Below are positions 29,945 to 41,290 of a DNA stretch of 64,000 nucleotides, piece by piece; position 1 is the stretch's first letter, and every line of letters starts with the position of its first letter. Origin of the DNA: Bosea sp. 685. Its GTDB lineage: Bacteria > Pseudomonadota > Alphaproteobacteria > Rhizobiales > Beijerinckiaceae. Where the stretch lies: assembly GCF_031884435.1 (NCBI RefSeq), contig NZ_CP134779.1, forward strand, positions 2,604,001-2,668,000, read 5' to 3'. Under the pieces are notes generated by a model. That model was not told where the DNA came from and did not search any database. It saw only the letters and a program-made list of their open reading frames with translations. A program made the translations under genes and the position numbers.

Positions 29945-31858
29945 TCAATTCTGCGCGCCGCCGGTGGCATTGCGGAATGCGGCCTCGTTGACGCTGACGC
30001 CGAGCTCGGACTGCCGCTTGCCGACATATTGCGACAGGATGTCCTCGCTGATGCTCGAAGCGAGCAGGCGGGCGAAATTCTCCGCCTCCTGCGTCGTGCG
30101 GGCATAGGGCTGCACGGTCGCGCTATCGACCTTGAACAGCACGCGCGCGCCATCGGCAAGCGCCGCCGCACCGCTCTTGCCGACCGCGGTGCCGAAGATC
30201 AGGCTGACCACATTGGCCGGCAATTCGGGGCGTTGCTCTTGCCGGCCGAGATCGGCGGCCTTCTCGATCGTGAGCCCGGCGGTCGAAGCGGCCGCGTCGA
30301 AAGCCTCGCCCTTGTCGAGCTGTGCGACGAGTTCGCGCGTCTTGGTCGAGAGCTTGCTCGCAAGCTCGTCGGCGCGCCATTGCGCCTCGACCTGCGTCTT
30401 GACCTCGTCGAAGCCCTGCGCGCGGCCGGGATCGATCTTGGTCAGATCGAACCAGACATAGCCCGCATCGCGCGGCAACCGGATCGCCTCATTGTCGACG
30501 CCGATATCCGAGCGGAAGATCGCCTGCACGGTCGCGTCGCCTCCAGGCACGGCCGTCTCGGTCGTGCCATCGGGCTTGCGCAAGCTCGCATCGACGGGGC
30601 CGAGCGTGCGCAAGGGCAGTTTCAATTCGCTCGCGATCTCGGCCAGCGGCTTGGCGGCAGCGCGCTGATCCTCGATCTTGTCGTGCAAGTCGGTGATCAG
30701 GCTCGCGGCGCGACTGGTCGCGATCTCGCTGCGCAGCTCGGCCGCGACCTCCTCATAGGGACGCACGCGCTCAGGCGTGATCGCGGTCACGCGCAGCAGG
30801 ACAGGGCCGAAGCCGCTCGTCACCGGAGCGCTGACCGCACCTTGCGCCAGCGCGAAGGCAGCGTCGCGTACGGCTGGATCGAAGACCTGGCTCTTGGTGA
30901 AGGTGCCGAGCGAGAGATCCTTCTCGGCGATGTTGCGCTGGGTCGCCACGGCCTCATAGGTCTCGCCACCCTCGATGCGGGCCTTGGCGGCCTGCGCCTC
31001 TTCCGGCGTCGGGAAGGCAATCTGCTGGATCGCGCGTGTCTCGGGCGAGCTGAAGCGCTGACCCTTGATCTGCTCGTAGCGCGCCTTGACGTCGCCCTCG
31101 CTGACCGAGGCCGGATCGGCAACCGTCTCGGCCGAGATCGAAAGCATGCTGGCGGTGCGGTATTCGGGCGCGCGGAAAGCGGCCTTGCGCTCGTCGAAGA
31201 AGGTCTTGAGCTGTGCCTCGGTGGGTGCGGCGATCTCACCTGCAGCGCTCACCGGCACGCGGGCGAAGGTGACGCTGCGCTTCTCGTTGCGCAGGCGGTG
31301 GCCGATCTCCTGCAGGGCCACGGGCGCGGCGACGGAGCCCACGACCATCTCGGCGAGCTGCTGGCGCAGGATCGTGGCGCGCTGCTCGCGGACATAGACC
31401 TGCTCGGTATAGCCGTTATTGCGCAGCAATTCGTTGAAGCGCGCCGGCGAGAAAGCGCCCGATGCGTCACGGAAGCTCGGATCGTCAAAGATCAGGTTGC
31501 GAATCGTCTCGTCGGATACGGCGAGCCGCATGCCCTGCGCCGTCTGGTCGAGCACCGCTTCCGTCACCAGCCGCGACAGCACCTGCCGGTCGAGTCCGAT
31601 CGCGCGCGCCATATCGGGCGTGATCTGGCGGCGCTGCTGGCGGGTCAGCGTCTGGATCTCGTTCTGATAGGCCGTGCGCATCTGTTCGAGGCCGATCTCG
31701 ACCTTGCCGACGCGAGCGACTTCATTGCGGCCATAGCCGCGGAAGATGTCGCCGATGCCCCAGATCGCAAAGGACAGGATCAGGAAGCCGAACGTTATGC
31801 TGATGATGAGCTTCCCGAGGAAACTCTGACCCGCCTTGCGGATGCCCTGCATCATCAT
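29945..31858 (-). CDS. PpiD-like membrane-anchored periplasmic peptidyl-prolyl isomerase
   Basis: The 637-residue product has an N-terminal membrane anchor (IISITFGFLILSFAIWGIGD, residues ~19-38). It is followed by a SurA-type chaperone helix region and a parvulin-like PPIC domain around residues 240-360. A second beta/helical region and a C-terminal segment complete the PpiD layout (E. coli PpiD: 623). Such proteins help folding of secreted proteins near SecYEG. Three consecutive ATG codons begin at 31858; the first is used. Placement directly upstream of trpE is a conserved alphaproteobacterial arrangement without an obvious functional link. It is divergent from tpiA. Confidence 0.9.
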   Translation of the reverse strand: MMMQGIRKAGQSFLGKLIISITFGFLILSFAIWGIGDIFRGYGRNEVARVGKVEIGLEQMRTAYQNEIQTLTRQQRRQITPDMARAIGLDRQVLSRLVTEAVLDQTAQGMRLAVSDETIRNLIFDDPSFRDASGAFSPARFNELLRNNGYTEQVYVREQRATILRQQLAEMVVGSVAAPVALQEIGHRLRNEKRSVTFARVPVSAAGEIAAPTEAQLKTFFDERKAAFRAPEYRTASMLSISAETVADPASVSEGDVKARYEQIKGQRFSSPETRAIQQIAFPTPEEAQAAKARIEGGETYEAVATQRNIAEKDLSLGTFTKSQVFDPAVRDAAFALAQGAVSAPVTSGFGPVLLRVTAITPERVRPYEEVAAELRSEIATSRAASLITDLHDKIEDQRAAAKPLAEIASELKLPLRTLGPVDASLRKPDGTTETAVPGGDATVQAIFRSDIGVDNEAIRLPRDAGYVWFDLTKIDPGRAQGFDEVKTQVEAQWRADELASKLSTKTRELVAQLDKGEAFDAAASTAGLTIEKAADLGRQEQRPELPANVVSLIFGTAVGKSGAAALADGARVLFKVDSATVQPYARTTQEAENFARLLASSISEDILSQYVGKRQSELGVSVNEAAFRNATGGAQN

Positions 31859-32056
31859 TGAATTTAAGTCTTTCCTGTCCGGATGCGGCGCAAGCGGGCG
31901 CGCCGCCGGTTTTTGTCGGTGCCGCTTATAGGAACCGCTTGCGCAACTCGCAATCATTCCTGAGTCGATCGGCCGTTCCTGAGTCAGTCGACTCGGCGGT
32001 GTTGCCGGGCGATTGCGGCAGGGTTACAGCCGGCGCAGCATATTGGGAGGCGAGAC

Positions 32057-32818
32057 GTGACACGCAACATCAGGCCGCTGGTGGCTGGCAATTGGAAGAT
32101 GAACGGGCTGAAGGCCGATCTCGCCATCGCGGTCGAGGTCGCCAAGGGCTATGACGCCGCGCTGAAGGCGGCCGTCGATCTTGCGATCTGCCCGCCTGCG
32201 ACCCTGCTCTATACCACGACTGCCTCATTGATCGGATCGCGCATCGCAACCGGCGGGCAGGATTGCAGCTCCAATGCCGGCGGCGCCTTCACCGGCGAGG
32301 TTTCGGCTGCGATGCTCGCCGATTCCGGCGCGAGCTTTGCCATTGTCGGCCATTCCGAGCGGCGCACGCTCCATGGCGAGACCAACGCCATCGTCAAGGC
32401 GAAGGCGCAAGCCGCGCGGGACGCCCTGCTGGTGCCGATCATCTGCGTCGGAGAGACCAAGGATGAGCGCGAGGCCGGCAAGGCGCTGGCGATCGTCAAG
32501 AAGCAGCTGCGCGGCTCGGTCCCGGAGGATTCGACGGCGGCTACTCTCGTCATCGCCTATGAGCCGGTCTGGGCGATCGGCACGGGCCTGACCCCGACGG
32601 CTGCCGACGTCGCTGAAATGCATCAGGCGATCCGCACGGAGCTCGGCCGGCTTCTCGGCAAGGGGGCAGCTGCCGGCGTTCGCCTGCTTTACGGCGGCTC
32701 GGTGAAGCCCTCGAACGCGGCGGAATTGATGAATGTCGCCCATGTCGATGGCGCGCTGGTCGGTGGCGCGAGCCTCAAGGCCGAAGACTTCCTGGCGATC
32801 GCGCGGGCCTGCTCCTGA
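32057..32818 (+). CDS. tpiA: triosephosphate isomerase
   Basis: TpiA interconverts dihydroxyacetone phosphate and glyceraldehyde 3-phosphate. The 253-residue barrel has [11 protein letters not shown] (catalytic Lys), [10 protein letters not shown] (electrophile His), [13 protein letters not shown] (catalytic Glu) and [15 protein letters not shown] for phosphate binding. Start GTG 32057 follows GGGAGGCGAG. It is followed 145 bp later by secG, a common linkage (tpiA-secG-pyrG). Confidence 0.97.
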   Translation: MTRNIRPLVAGNWKMNGLKADLAIAVEVAKGYDAALKAAVDLAICPPATLLYTTTASLIGSRIATGGQDCSSNAGGAFTGEVSAAMLADSGASFAIVGHSERRTLHGETNAIVKAKAQAARDALLVPIICVGETKDEREAGKALAIVKKQLRGSVPEDSTAATLVIAYEPVWAIGTGLTPTAADVAEMHQAIRTELGRLLGKGAAAGVRLLYGGSVKPSNAAELMNVAHVDGALVGGASLKAEDFLAIARACS

Positions 32819-32963
32819 GGCCGGGTGTCGCCAAGCGTGATTTGCCGGGTGGTGCGCTTCGTAGACGCGTGCTATGTGCGCCGCGACCTCTACAAGCCCG
32901 ATACGGGCAGACGGGGCGGGGCGCTCTTGCGGCGGCCCGCTCCATACCCATTTTCGTGAGACC

Positions 32964-33358
32964 ATGCAGAACGTTCTCATCGTCATCCATTTGATCATCG
33001 TGGTCGCACTCGTCGGCGTCGTCCTCCTGCAGCGCTCCGAAGGCGGCGGGCTAGGCATGGGCTCCGGCGGCGGCGGTGCCGGCGGCTTCATGACCGGCCG
33101 CGGCCAGGCCAACGCGCTGACCCGCGCTACCGCTATTCTGGCCGGCGCCTTCTTCCTGACCTCGATCGTGCTCGCGGTGATCGCGAATCGCAGCCGCGTG
33201 CAGCGTTCCATCATCGATGGCGCGCCCACGACGAGCGCGCCCGTCAACCCGGCCGGCCCGAGCGCCCCCAATGCCGGCGGCGTGCTCGACCAACTGCGGC
33301 AACTGCAAGGGCCGAGCGGCGGCTCGCAGCCGCCGACGCCTCCCGCGGCGCCGCAGCA

Positions 33359-33362
<4 letters not shown>
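32964..33362 (+). CDS. secG: preprotein translocase subunit SecG
   Basis: SecG is the small, inverting subunit of SecYEG. The 132-residue protein has two membrane segments: LIVIHLIIVVALVGVVLLQ at residues ~5-23, and TAILAGAFFLTSIVLAVIA near residue 60. They flank the glycine-rich cytosolic linker GGGLGMGSGGGGAGGFM. A proline/alanine-rich tail of about 55 residues follows, longer than in E. coli (110 aa total) but usual in alphaproteobacteria. ATG 32964 gives the family N-terminus. Its stop overlaps the ATG of a small ORF. Confidence 0.95.
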
Positions 33363-35271
<1,909 letters not shown>

Positions 35272-35288
35272 GCCGGCGGCGACGCCTT

Positions 35289-35335
35289 AGAGCAGGACGC
35301 GAAAAAGTGGGCACCGGTTTTTCGCATCCTGCTCT
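35289..35335. repeat. dispersed palindromic repeat, type A copy
   Basis: Outer arms AGAGCAGGA / TCCTGCTCT and inner arms GCGAAAAA / TTTTTCGC surround GTGGGCACCGG. It starts 17 bp after pyrG. It matches the type A units at 3150 and 16652 in the core AAAAGTGGG-ACCGGTTTT, while the outer arms differ in sequence but keep pairing. Confidence 0.8.
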
Positions 35336-35360
35336 CACTTTTTGATGAGAGACGGATTCA

Positions 35361-35399
35361 GATTTCAGACGGGATCACGAAGTGACCCCGTCTGAAATC
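35361..35399. repeat. 18-bp near-perfect hairpin following the type A repeat
   Basis: GATTTCAGACGGGATCAC (35361-35378) and GTGACCCCGTCTGAAATC (35382-35399) pair at 17 of 18 positions around a GAA loop. As at 3208-3250, a long-arm, 3-nt-loop hairpin follows a type A repeat at short distance (25 bp here, 12 bp there). It lies between pyrG and the DUF350 gene. Confidence 0.75.
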
Positions 35400-35472
35400 A
35401 TCCGGCTCTGGCGTCGCCGCGCAACTCACGTATAGTCACGGGACAGCTTATGGCGGCCCGGGGGCGAGCGGC

Positions 35473-35874
35473 ATGGCGATCTCGATGGCGGGGCTCCCCG
35501 CCTTTCTGCTCTATTTCGCGCTTGGTTCCGCATTGATCGCGAGCTTTGCCGCGATCTATTTGCGGATCACGGCCCATGACGAGATCGCGCTGATTCGCGC
35601 CGGAAATCTTTCGGCCGCGGTCGCGCTGGGCGGCAATCTGACGGGGTTTGCGATTCCGCTGGAAAAGGCGATCGCGCAGGCGAGCAGCATCGCCGACTGC
35701 GTGCTCTGGGCCATTGCCGCGATGCTGATCCAGTTTGCGGTCTATGGGCTCACCCGCCTCATCATTCCCGAGCTTTCGCACAAGATCGAGGAGGATCGTC
35801 TCCCCTCGGCGGCGATGCTGGCCGTCATCGCCGTGATTTCCGGCACGCTGGCGGCCGCCAGCATGACCGTCTGA
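35473..35874 (+). CDS. DUF350 membrane protein (first copy)
   Basis: The 133-residue protein has four predicted membrane segments: LPAFLLYFALGSALIASFAA, then a segment around NLSAAVALGGNLTGFAIPL, one around VLWAIAAMLIQFAVYGL, and AAMLAVIAVISGTLAAA at the end. Between them lies the DUF350 signature HDEIALIRAGNLSAAVALGG. Function is not established. DUF350 genes (E. coli yjfL type) often adjoin DUF1190 and glutathionylspermidine-synthase-like genes, exactly as here. A paralogue lies at 38664. Gap to the next gene is 12 bp, so co-transcription is likely. Confidence 0.85.
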   Translation: MAISMAGLPAFLLYFALGSALIASFAAIYLRITAHDEIALIRAGNLSAAVALGGNLTGFAIPLEKAIAQASSIADCVLWAIAAMLIQFAVYGLTRLIIPELSHKIEEDRLPSAAMLAVIAVISGTLAAASMTV

Positions 35875-35886
35875 GAGGGCGGCGCG

Positions 35887-36501
35887 GTGAAACGCTCGAC
35901 CCAGATCGGACTGGCGGCGGCGGGCGTGGTGCTGGTCGCGACCGTCTGGTCGTTCTCGGGCGACGACGATGACGACAGCCTCGTCTACAACACCCTGGCT
36001 GAATGCCGCGCGGGCGGGCAATTGAGCGCGAGCCAATGCGAGCAGCGCTTCAACGAGGCCTCCGTCAATCATTTGCGCGACGCCAGGAAATTCAGCAACA
36101 CCAGCGCCTGCGAGACTGAATATGGCGTCGGCTCCTGCCAGAGCGCGAGCTGGAACGGGGCGCAGGTCGTCGTTCCAGCGCTTGCCGGGATCATGCTGGC
36201 GCGCAGCCTGGCCCAGGGCGGTGGCGCGGCGCAGCCCCTGCTACCGCCGACGCGCGACGCCTGCCCGCCGGGCTCCCAGGCACAGGAATGCCAGCAGGCG
36301 CGCGGCTATGGGAACAGCTCTAACAGTAGCGGCAGAAGTTATTACGGCGGCAGCTCATCACGCGCCTATTCAACGAGTTCAGGACAAGCACTCGTTGCGC
36401 GAAGCGGCGGCTCCAGCAGCGGCGTCAGCACGACCAGCGTCGCTTCGCGCGGCGGCTTTGGCTCGACCTCGCATTCCTTCAGCTCCTCCTCCTCCTCCTG
36501 A
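35887..36501 (+). CDS. DUF1190 (YgiB/YjfM-like) protein
   Basis: The 204-residue product starts with a hydrophobic segment (IGLAAAGVVLVATVWSFSG) that may be a signal peptide or membrane anchor. It is followed by an acidic DDDDD patch and a DUF1190 core with four cysteines in the segment from AECRAGG to VGSCQSASW. Another pair follows (DACPPGSQAQECQQ), then a long serine/glycine-rich tail ending SSSSSS. Function unknown; the family sits next to ATP-grasp peptide-ligase-like genes. Start GTG 35887. The next gene begins one base after the stop. Confidence 0.82.
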   Translation: MKRSTQIGLAAAGVVLVATVWSFSGDDDDDSLVYNTLAECRAGGQLSASQCEQRFNEASVNHLRDARKFSNTSACETEYGVGSCQSASWNGAQVVVPALAGIMLARSLAQGGGAAQPLLPPTRDACPPGSQAQECQQARGYGNSSNSSGRSYYGGSSSRAYSTSSGQALVARSGGSSSGVSTTSVASRGGFGSTSHSFSSSSSS

Positions 36502-36502
36502 G

Positions 36503-37672
36503 ATGCGTCGCGTCGTCCTCGAAGCGCGCGCGGATTGGCAGACCCAGGTCGAGCGCCTCGGCTTTGCCTTCCACACCATCGACGGCGCGACCTATTGGGA
36601 TGAACGCGCGGCCTATGCCTTCACGCTGGAAGAGATCGAGCGCGATATCGAGGCGCCGACCGAGGCGATCGAGCAGCTCTGCTTCGCCTTCATCGAGAAG
36701 GCGATCGGCGATGACGCGGTCCTGACCCGGCTCGCCATTCCCGAAGCGCAATGGGCCTTCATCCGCGAGAGCTGGCAGAACGGCGAGCGCAATCTCTATG
36801 GCCGGCTCGACCTGGCCTATGACGGGCGAGGGCCGGCCAAGCTGCTCGAATACAATGCCGACACGCCGACCGCCCTGTTCGAATCGAGTGTCGTGCAATG
36901 GGATTGGCTCGAACAGGCGATGGCGAATGGCAGGCTGCCCGCCGGCTGCGACCAGTTCAATTCATTGCATGAGCGATTGATCGCCGCCTTTGCCGGGCTG
37001 CGTGCACCGTCACCCTATCGCTTGCATCTCGCTTGCGTGCAGGAGAGCGTCGAAGACAAGGGCACGGTCGATTACCTGCTCGATTGCGCCAAGCAGGCCG
37101 GGCTCGACGCCCGGTTCAGCTTCATCGAAGAGATCGGCCTGCTTACCGACGGCCGTTTCTGCGACGGTTCGAATGTGCCGATCGAGACCTTGTTCAAGCT
37201 CTACCCCTGGGAATGGCTCTTCCGCGAACGCTATGCCAGCGCGCTCGCTGGCTCGCGCTGCCAGTTCATCGAGCCGCCCTGGAAGGCGCTGCTCTCGAAC
37301 AAGGGTTTGCTCGCTTGCCTCTGGGAGATGGAACCCGGCCATCCCAACCTGCTACCGGCCTTCTTCGAGGGCGATCCTCGCTGCGAAAGCCTGTCGCCGC
37401 GCCGGGTTCGCAAGCCGCTCTATTCGCGCGAGGGCGCCAATATCACCTTGCTGGAACGCGGCAAGGTGCTGGACAGCGATGACGGTCCCTATGGCGCCGA
37501 GGGCTTCATCCTGCAGGACGCCGCGACCAATTTGTTCCAGTCCGATGGAAACTACGCGGTGATCGGCTCCTGGCTCGTCGCCTCGCAGGCCTGCGGCCTC
37601 TGCATCCGCGAGGATGTAACGCCGATCACCAAGAACACCTCGCGCTTCCTGCCGCACTATATCGAGCCATAG
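36503..37672 (+). CDS. glutathionylspermidine-synthase-like ATP-grasp protein (YgiC/YjfC type)
   Basis: The 389-residue protein matches the C-terminal synthetase domain of glutathionylspermidine synthase, without the amidase domain. Seen: YGRLDLAYDGRGPAKLLEYNADTPTALFESS (ATP-grasp core), TLFKLYPWEW, WKALLSNKGLLACLWEM, VRKPLYSREGANITL and AEGFILQDAA. YgiC/YjfC homologues form ATP-dependent amide bonds in principle, but their substrate is not known. It is tied to the preceding DUF1190 gene by a 1-bp gap. ATG 36503 follows the AGGAGGAGGA-like tract by reverse reading only weakly; homology sets the start. Confidence 0.9.
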   Translation: MRRVVLEARADWQTQVERLGFAFHTIDGATYWDERAAYAFTLEEIERDIEAPTEAIEQLCFAFIEKAIGDDAVLTRLAIPEAQWAFIRESWQNGERNLYGRLDLAYDGRGPAKLLEYNADTPTALFESSVVQWDWLEQAMANGRLPAGCDQFNSLHERLIAAFAGLRAPSPYRLHLACVQESVEDKGTVDYLLDCAKQAGLDARFSFIEEIGLLTDGRFCDGSNVPIETLFKLYPWEWLFRERYASALAGSRCQFIEPPWKALLSNKGLLACLWEMEPGHPNLLPAFFEGDPRCESLSPRRVRKPLYSREGANITLLERGKVLDSDDGPYGAEGFILQDAATNLFQSDGNYAVIGSWLVASQACGLCIREDVTPITKNTSRFLPHYIEP

Positions 37673-37751
37673 CTGCATCGCGCCATGACCTGCGCCCGAT
37701 GACCTGCTAGACAAGGGGCTGTCCGAGCCTCCTGCCTTGCGAGACATCGTC

Positions 37752-38627
37752 ATGCCTGCTGCCACCACCCCTCGCGGCCTCGACCATCTCGTCATCGGCG
37801 TGCGCGATCTCGACGCTGCCGGCGCCGTCTATGAGAAGCTCGGCTTCCGGGTTGGAGCACGCAACAGCCATCCCTGGGGCACGCAGAATCGGATCGTCCA
37901 GTTTCCGGGCTCCTTCCTGGAGCTGATCACCATCGGCGATGCCGAATCGATTCCGGAACCGGTGCCGGGTCGCTTCTCCTTCGGGGCTTTCGTGCGCGAT
38001 GCCCTGGAGCGCGGCGAGGGCATGTCGATGCTGGTTCTGGAAAGCCAGGACGCCAAGGCCGATAATCTCGCCTTCAAGGCCGCCGGCATCGGCGCCTTTG
38101 AGCCCTTCTTCTTCGAGCGGCAGGCGCGCCGCCCGAGCGGGGAGGAGGTACGCGTCGCCTTCTCGCTCGCCTTTGCCGATGATGCCGCCGCGCCTGAATG
38201 CGGCTTCTTCGTCTGCGAGCAGCACGAGCCGCAGAATTTCTGGAATCCGGCCTTCCAGCAGCATGAGAATGGCGCGACCGGGCTGTCCGCGGCGATCCTG
38301 GTGACGGACGAGCCCGAGCAGCACCGCGCCTTTCTCACCGCCTTCACCGGCGGGGCCGAGATCCTCGAGGGCAATGAGGATTACGTCCTGGACCTGCCGC
38401 GCGGTCGCATCGACGTGCTCGACGGCGAGGCCGCAAGCGCGATCTACCATGTCGAGCCGGACCCGACGCCGGCGCGCTTTCTCGGATTTTGTGTGTCGGT
38501 GTCGGATCTCGAAGCCGTCGCCGCGCGGCTGAGCGCAGCGGGCGTTCCTTTCGCACAGGGCGAAGAGCGCATTGTTGTGCCGGCGGCCGCGGCGCTGGGC
38601 TGTGTCATTGCCTTCGAGCAGGGTTGA
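37752..38627 (+). CDS. VOC-family protein (glyoxalase-like domain)
   Basis: The 291-residue protein has two VOC modules. The first starts GLDHLVIGVRDLDAAGAVYEKLGFRV, with FPGSFLELITIGD; the second contains LSAAILVTDEPEQHRAFLTAFTGG and ends in a short domain with FLGFCVSVSDLEAVAARL. His in LDHLV and Glu in FLELI are at metal-ligand positions. The enzyme activity is unknown. An in-frame TTG lies at 37737; ATG 37752 is preferred. It follows the ATP-grasp gene by 79 bp and precedes the second DUF350 gene by 36 bp, so it may belong to the module. Confidence 0.85.
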   Translation: MPAATTPRGLDHLVIGVRDLDAAGAVYEKLGFRVGARNSHPWGTQNRIVQFPGSFLELITIGDAESIPEPVPGRFSFGAFVRDALERGEGMSMLVLESQDAKADNLAFKAAGIGAFEPFFFERQARRPSGEEVRVAFSLAFADDAAAPECGFFVCEQHEPQNFWNPAFQQHENGATGLSAAILVTDEPEQHRAFLTAFTGGAEILEGNEDYVLDLPRGRIDVLDGEAASAIYHVEPDPTPARFLGFCVSVSDLEAVAARLSAAGVPFAQGEERIVVPAAAALGCVIAFEQG

Positions 38628-38663
38628 AGCCATCCTGGCCCGGCGCAGGAGACGGGGCCATCC

Positions 38664-39068
38664 ATGATAGCTGAAGCTTTGGCGAAACTTCCGGATTTCG
38701 CCCTGTTCTTCACCGGCTCGCTGGCGCTCGTGGGCCTCTATCTGCTGATCTATACGCTCGCGACCTCGCATAACGAGTTCGGCCTGATCCGTCAGAACAA
38801 CCTTGCTGCCGCACTCTCGTTGGGTTTGAGCCTCATCGGCTTTGCGTTGCCCTTGTCGAGCGCCATCGTCCATTCCACGACGATCGTGGATCTGGCGGTC
38901 TGGGGCATCGTCGCCATCATCGTGCAACTGGTCGTCTATGCGCTGGTGCGGCTGGTGCTGCCCAACCTGTCGTCGCGGATCGCTTCGGGGGAGCTCGCCG
39001 CGGCGCTCTTCCTCGGAGCCGCCTCATTGGCGGCCGGCGTCATCAACGCCGCCGCGATGAGCTACTGA
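38664..39068 (+). CDS. DUF350 membrane protein (second copy)
   Basis: The 134-residue protein has four predicted membrane helices and the family signature SHNEFGLIRQNNLAAALSLGLSLIGFALPL (seen in parts). It aligns along its whole length with the copy at 35473 (compare HDEIALIRAGNLSAAVALGGNLTGFAIPL), so it is a diverged paralogue rather than a recent duplicate. AGGAGACGGGG precedes ATG 38664. The 3' end is convergent with opgH, 35 bp apart. Confidence 0.85.
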   Translation: MIAEALAKLPDFALFFTGSLALVGLYLLIYTLATSHNEFGLIRQNNLAAALSLGLSLIGFALPLSSAIVHSTTIVDLAVWGIVAIIVQLVVYALVRLVLPNLSSRIASGELAAALFLGAASLAAGVINAAAMSY

Positions 39069-39103
39069 TCGCGCAAAGCTACTGGATCGCGCAAGACGCC
39101 GCT

Positions 39104-41290
39104 TCAGGCCGGTGCGCGCTCTTTGGGCAGGGTCGCGAGCAGGCCGACGAGCGCCCGGTCGTGCAGCACCACCATACGTTCCTTGGGCTTCAGCCAGATC
39201 GCGGCATCCTCGATCGTCTCGGCATCGACGAGCTTGGCCTGCGCCACGGCGCGGTCGGGCTCGATCTCGCCGCGCCGGCGCGGCTGGCCTTCCGGCAGCA
39301 TCATGTCATGGGCGTGGCGCAAAGCCGCGTCGGCATGAAGCGCCACGAGCCCGTCTGCCTCGTCGAAGCCAGCTTCAGCGAATTCAGCCTGCAGCGCGTT
39401 CGCCCGCAGCGCGATGGCTGGCGGGTCGCCTTCCTCCGGCGTCACCAGTAATTTGTGCCGCTTCAGCCAGAGGCCCAGCCCCAATTGTCCCGACGCCCAG
39501 GACAGGGGAATCGCCAGCACGAGGCCGACGATCGTCGGCGACATCCAGGCAAACAGCGATGTCGCGATCATGAAGGCTGAGATGCCGGCGACGACCCCGA
39601 GCACCGTGTGGGTCCGATGCCGGCGGATGATGTCCTTCAGCGGGATCGAACCGTCGTCGCGCCGCTGCGGATTCCAGCCGGTGTCGCGCCCGAGCAGGAT
39701 CTGGAAGACCGAGCCGGACTGGATCAGCATCATGATCGGCGCGAAGAAGGCGGAGAACAGGATCTCGAGCAAGGCCGAGAAGATCAGCCTGATCGCGCCG
39801 CCGCCGGCGCGCCGGAGCTTGCCGTTGACCAGGGTCAGGATCAGCCCGAAGCCCTTCGGCGCGAGCAGGATCGCCATGGTCAGCGCGAACAGGTTCAAGG
39901 CGCGCTCGGGGTCGAAGCGCGGCCAGACCGGGAAGAGCGTGAACTCCTGCGTGAAATATTCCGGCCGCGCGTAATTGACCTGCAGCACGATCAAAATACC
40001 CACGACCAGCTGCATCAACCAGAAGGGCGAGGCGAGATAGCCCATGATGCCGGTGGCGAAATGCTGGCGCGTCGACCAGACGAAACCCTTCGCCCCGATG
40101 ATGCGCGAATGCTGCAGATTGCCCTGGCACCAGCGTCGGTCGCGCACCGAGATGTCGATCAGCGAGGGCGGGCTTTCCTCATAGGATCCCGTCAGGTCGG
40201 GCAGCATATAGACCGACCAGCCGGCACGGCGCATCAGCGCCGCCTCGACGAAGTCGTGGCTCAGCACATGGCCGCCGAAGGGCGGCTTGCCCTTCAGGTC
40301 AGGCAGGCCGCAATGATCGGCAAAGGCTTTCGTGCGGATGATCGCGTTATGGCCCCAGTAGTTGCCGTCGCGGCCCGACCACATGGCGAGCCCGGTCGCG
40401 ATGACGGGGCCATAGACGCGGGCCGCGAATTGCTGGAGCCGCGCGAAGAAGGTGTTGCGGTTGATGATCAGCGGCAGCGACTGGATGATACCGGAATCGG
40501 GATCTGCCTCCATCGCCGCTGCAAGCCGGACGATGCAGGTGCCGGTCATCAGGCTGTCGGCGTCGAGCACGACCATATGCTCGTAATACCCGCCCCAGCG
40601 CGTGACGAAATCGGCGATGTTGCCGGCCTTGCGGTGGTGGTTCTTCGGACGATGCCGGTAATAGACGCGGGCTTCGGGACCGAGCTTTTCGCGCAGTGCC
40701 AGGAAGGCGCGTTCCTCGGCGATCCAGACATCGGCATTGGTCGTGTCGGAGACGATGAAATAATCGAAATGCGCGCCAAGGCCCGTCGCCTCGACGGATT
40801 CCTTGATTGCGGCGAGCGCAGCGAAGGTCCGCGCCGTCGATTCATTGTAGATCGGCATCACCACGACGGTGCGGTGCTGCAGCGTCTCGACCCGGCCTGT
40901 GCGTCCGCTTCCGACCAGAAGTCCGAAGAAACCCAGCAATGCGCTGGTGAAGGCGAGCGCGATCCATGAGAAATTGACCGTGAACAGCACGAGCAAGACG
41001 TACTGCAGCGAGGTCGTGCGGCTCACCGACACGACATTGTACATTTCCCAGGCGCCATAGGCGGTCAGCACCATGCCACCGCCGAAGACGAATAATCGTT
41101 TCAGCCAGGGCGTCGTCCAGAGCTTCGGCAAGGCGGGCTTGCGCCGGTCGGACGCCTTCCAGCTTCGAAAGGATTGCACCGGCATGAGCAGCCGGTTCTC
41201 GGGCGGTGTCGCTGGCTCGGCGCTGACCGCATAGCGTCGCGCTTCAGTCCCAGCGGCCGTATCCGGCCGCGCTGCGGTCACCACGTCCAT
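39104..41290 (-). CDS. opgH: glucans biosynthesis glucosyltransferase OpgH
   Basis: OpgH is the inner-membrane GT2 enzyme that builds the linear beta-1,2-glucan backbone of osmoregulated periplasmic glucans from UDP-glucose. The 728-residue product has membrane segments around residues 65-130. A large cytoplasmic GT domain carries [26 protein letters not shown] (DxD) and [12 protein letters not shown] (QxxRW-like). Several C-terminal membrane helices follow. ATG 41290 overlaps the opgG stop by 13 bp. A longer open frame upstream is antisense-to-nothing and ignored. E. coli OpgH is about 850 residues; this one is shorter at the ends. Confidence 0.95.
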   Translation of the reverse strand: MDVVTAARPDTAAGTEARRYAVSAEPATPPENRLLMPVQSFRSWKASDRRKPALPKLWTTPWLKRLFVFGGGMVLTAYGAWEMYNVVSVSRTTSLQYVLLVLFTVNFSWIALAFTSALLGFFGLLVGSGRTGRVETLQHRTVVVMPIYNESTARTFAALAAIKESVEATGLGAHFDYFIVSDTTNADVWIAEERAFLALREKLGPEARVYYRHRPKNHHRKAGNIADFVTRWGGYYEHMVVLDADSLMTGTCIVRLAAAMEADPDSGIIQSLPLIINRNTFFARLQQFAARVYGPVIATGLAMWSGRDGNYWGHNAIIRTKAFADHCGLPDLKGKPPFGGHVLSHDFVEAALMRRAGWSVYMLPDLTGSYEESPPSLIDISVRDRRWCQGNLQHSRIIGAKGFVWSTRQHFATGIMGYLASPFWLMQLVVGILIVLQVNYARPEYFTQEFTLFPVWPRFDPERALNLFALTMAILLAPKGFGLILTLVNGKLRRAGGGAIRLIFSALLEILFSAFFAPIMMLIQSGSVFQILLGRDTGWNPQRRDDGSIPLKDIIRRHRTHTVLGVVAGISAFMIATSLFAWMSPTIVGLVLAIPLSWASGQLGLGLWLKRHKLLVTPEEGDPPAIALRANALQAEFAEAGFDEADGLVALHADAALRHAHDMMLPEGQPRRRGEIEPDRAVAQAKLVDAETIEDAAIWLKPKERMVVLHDRALVGLLATLPKERAPA

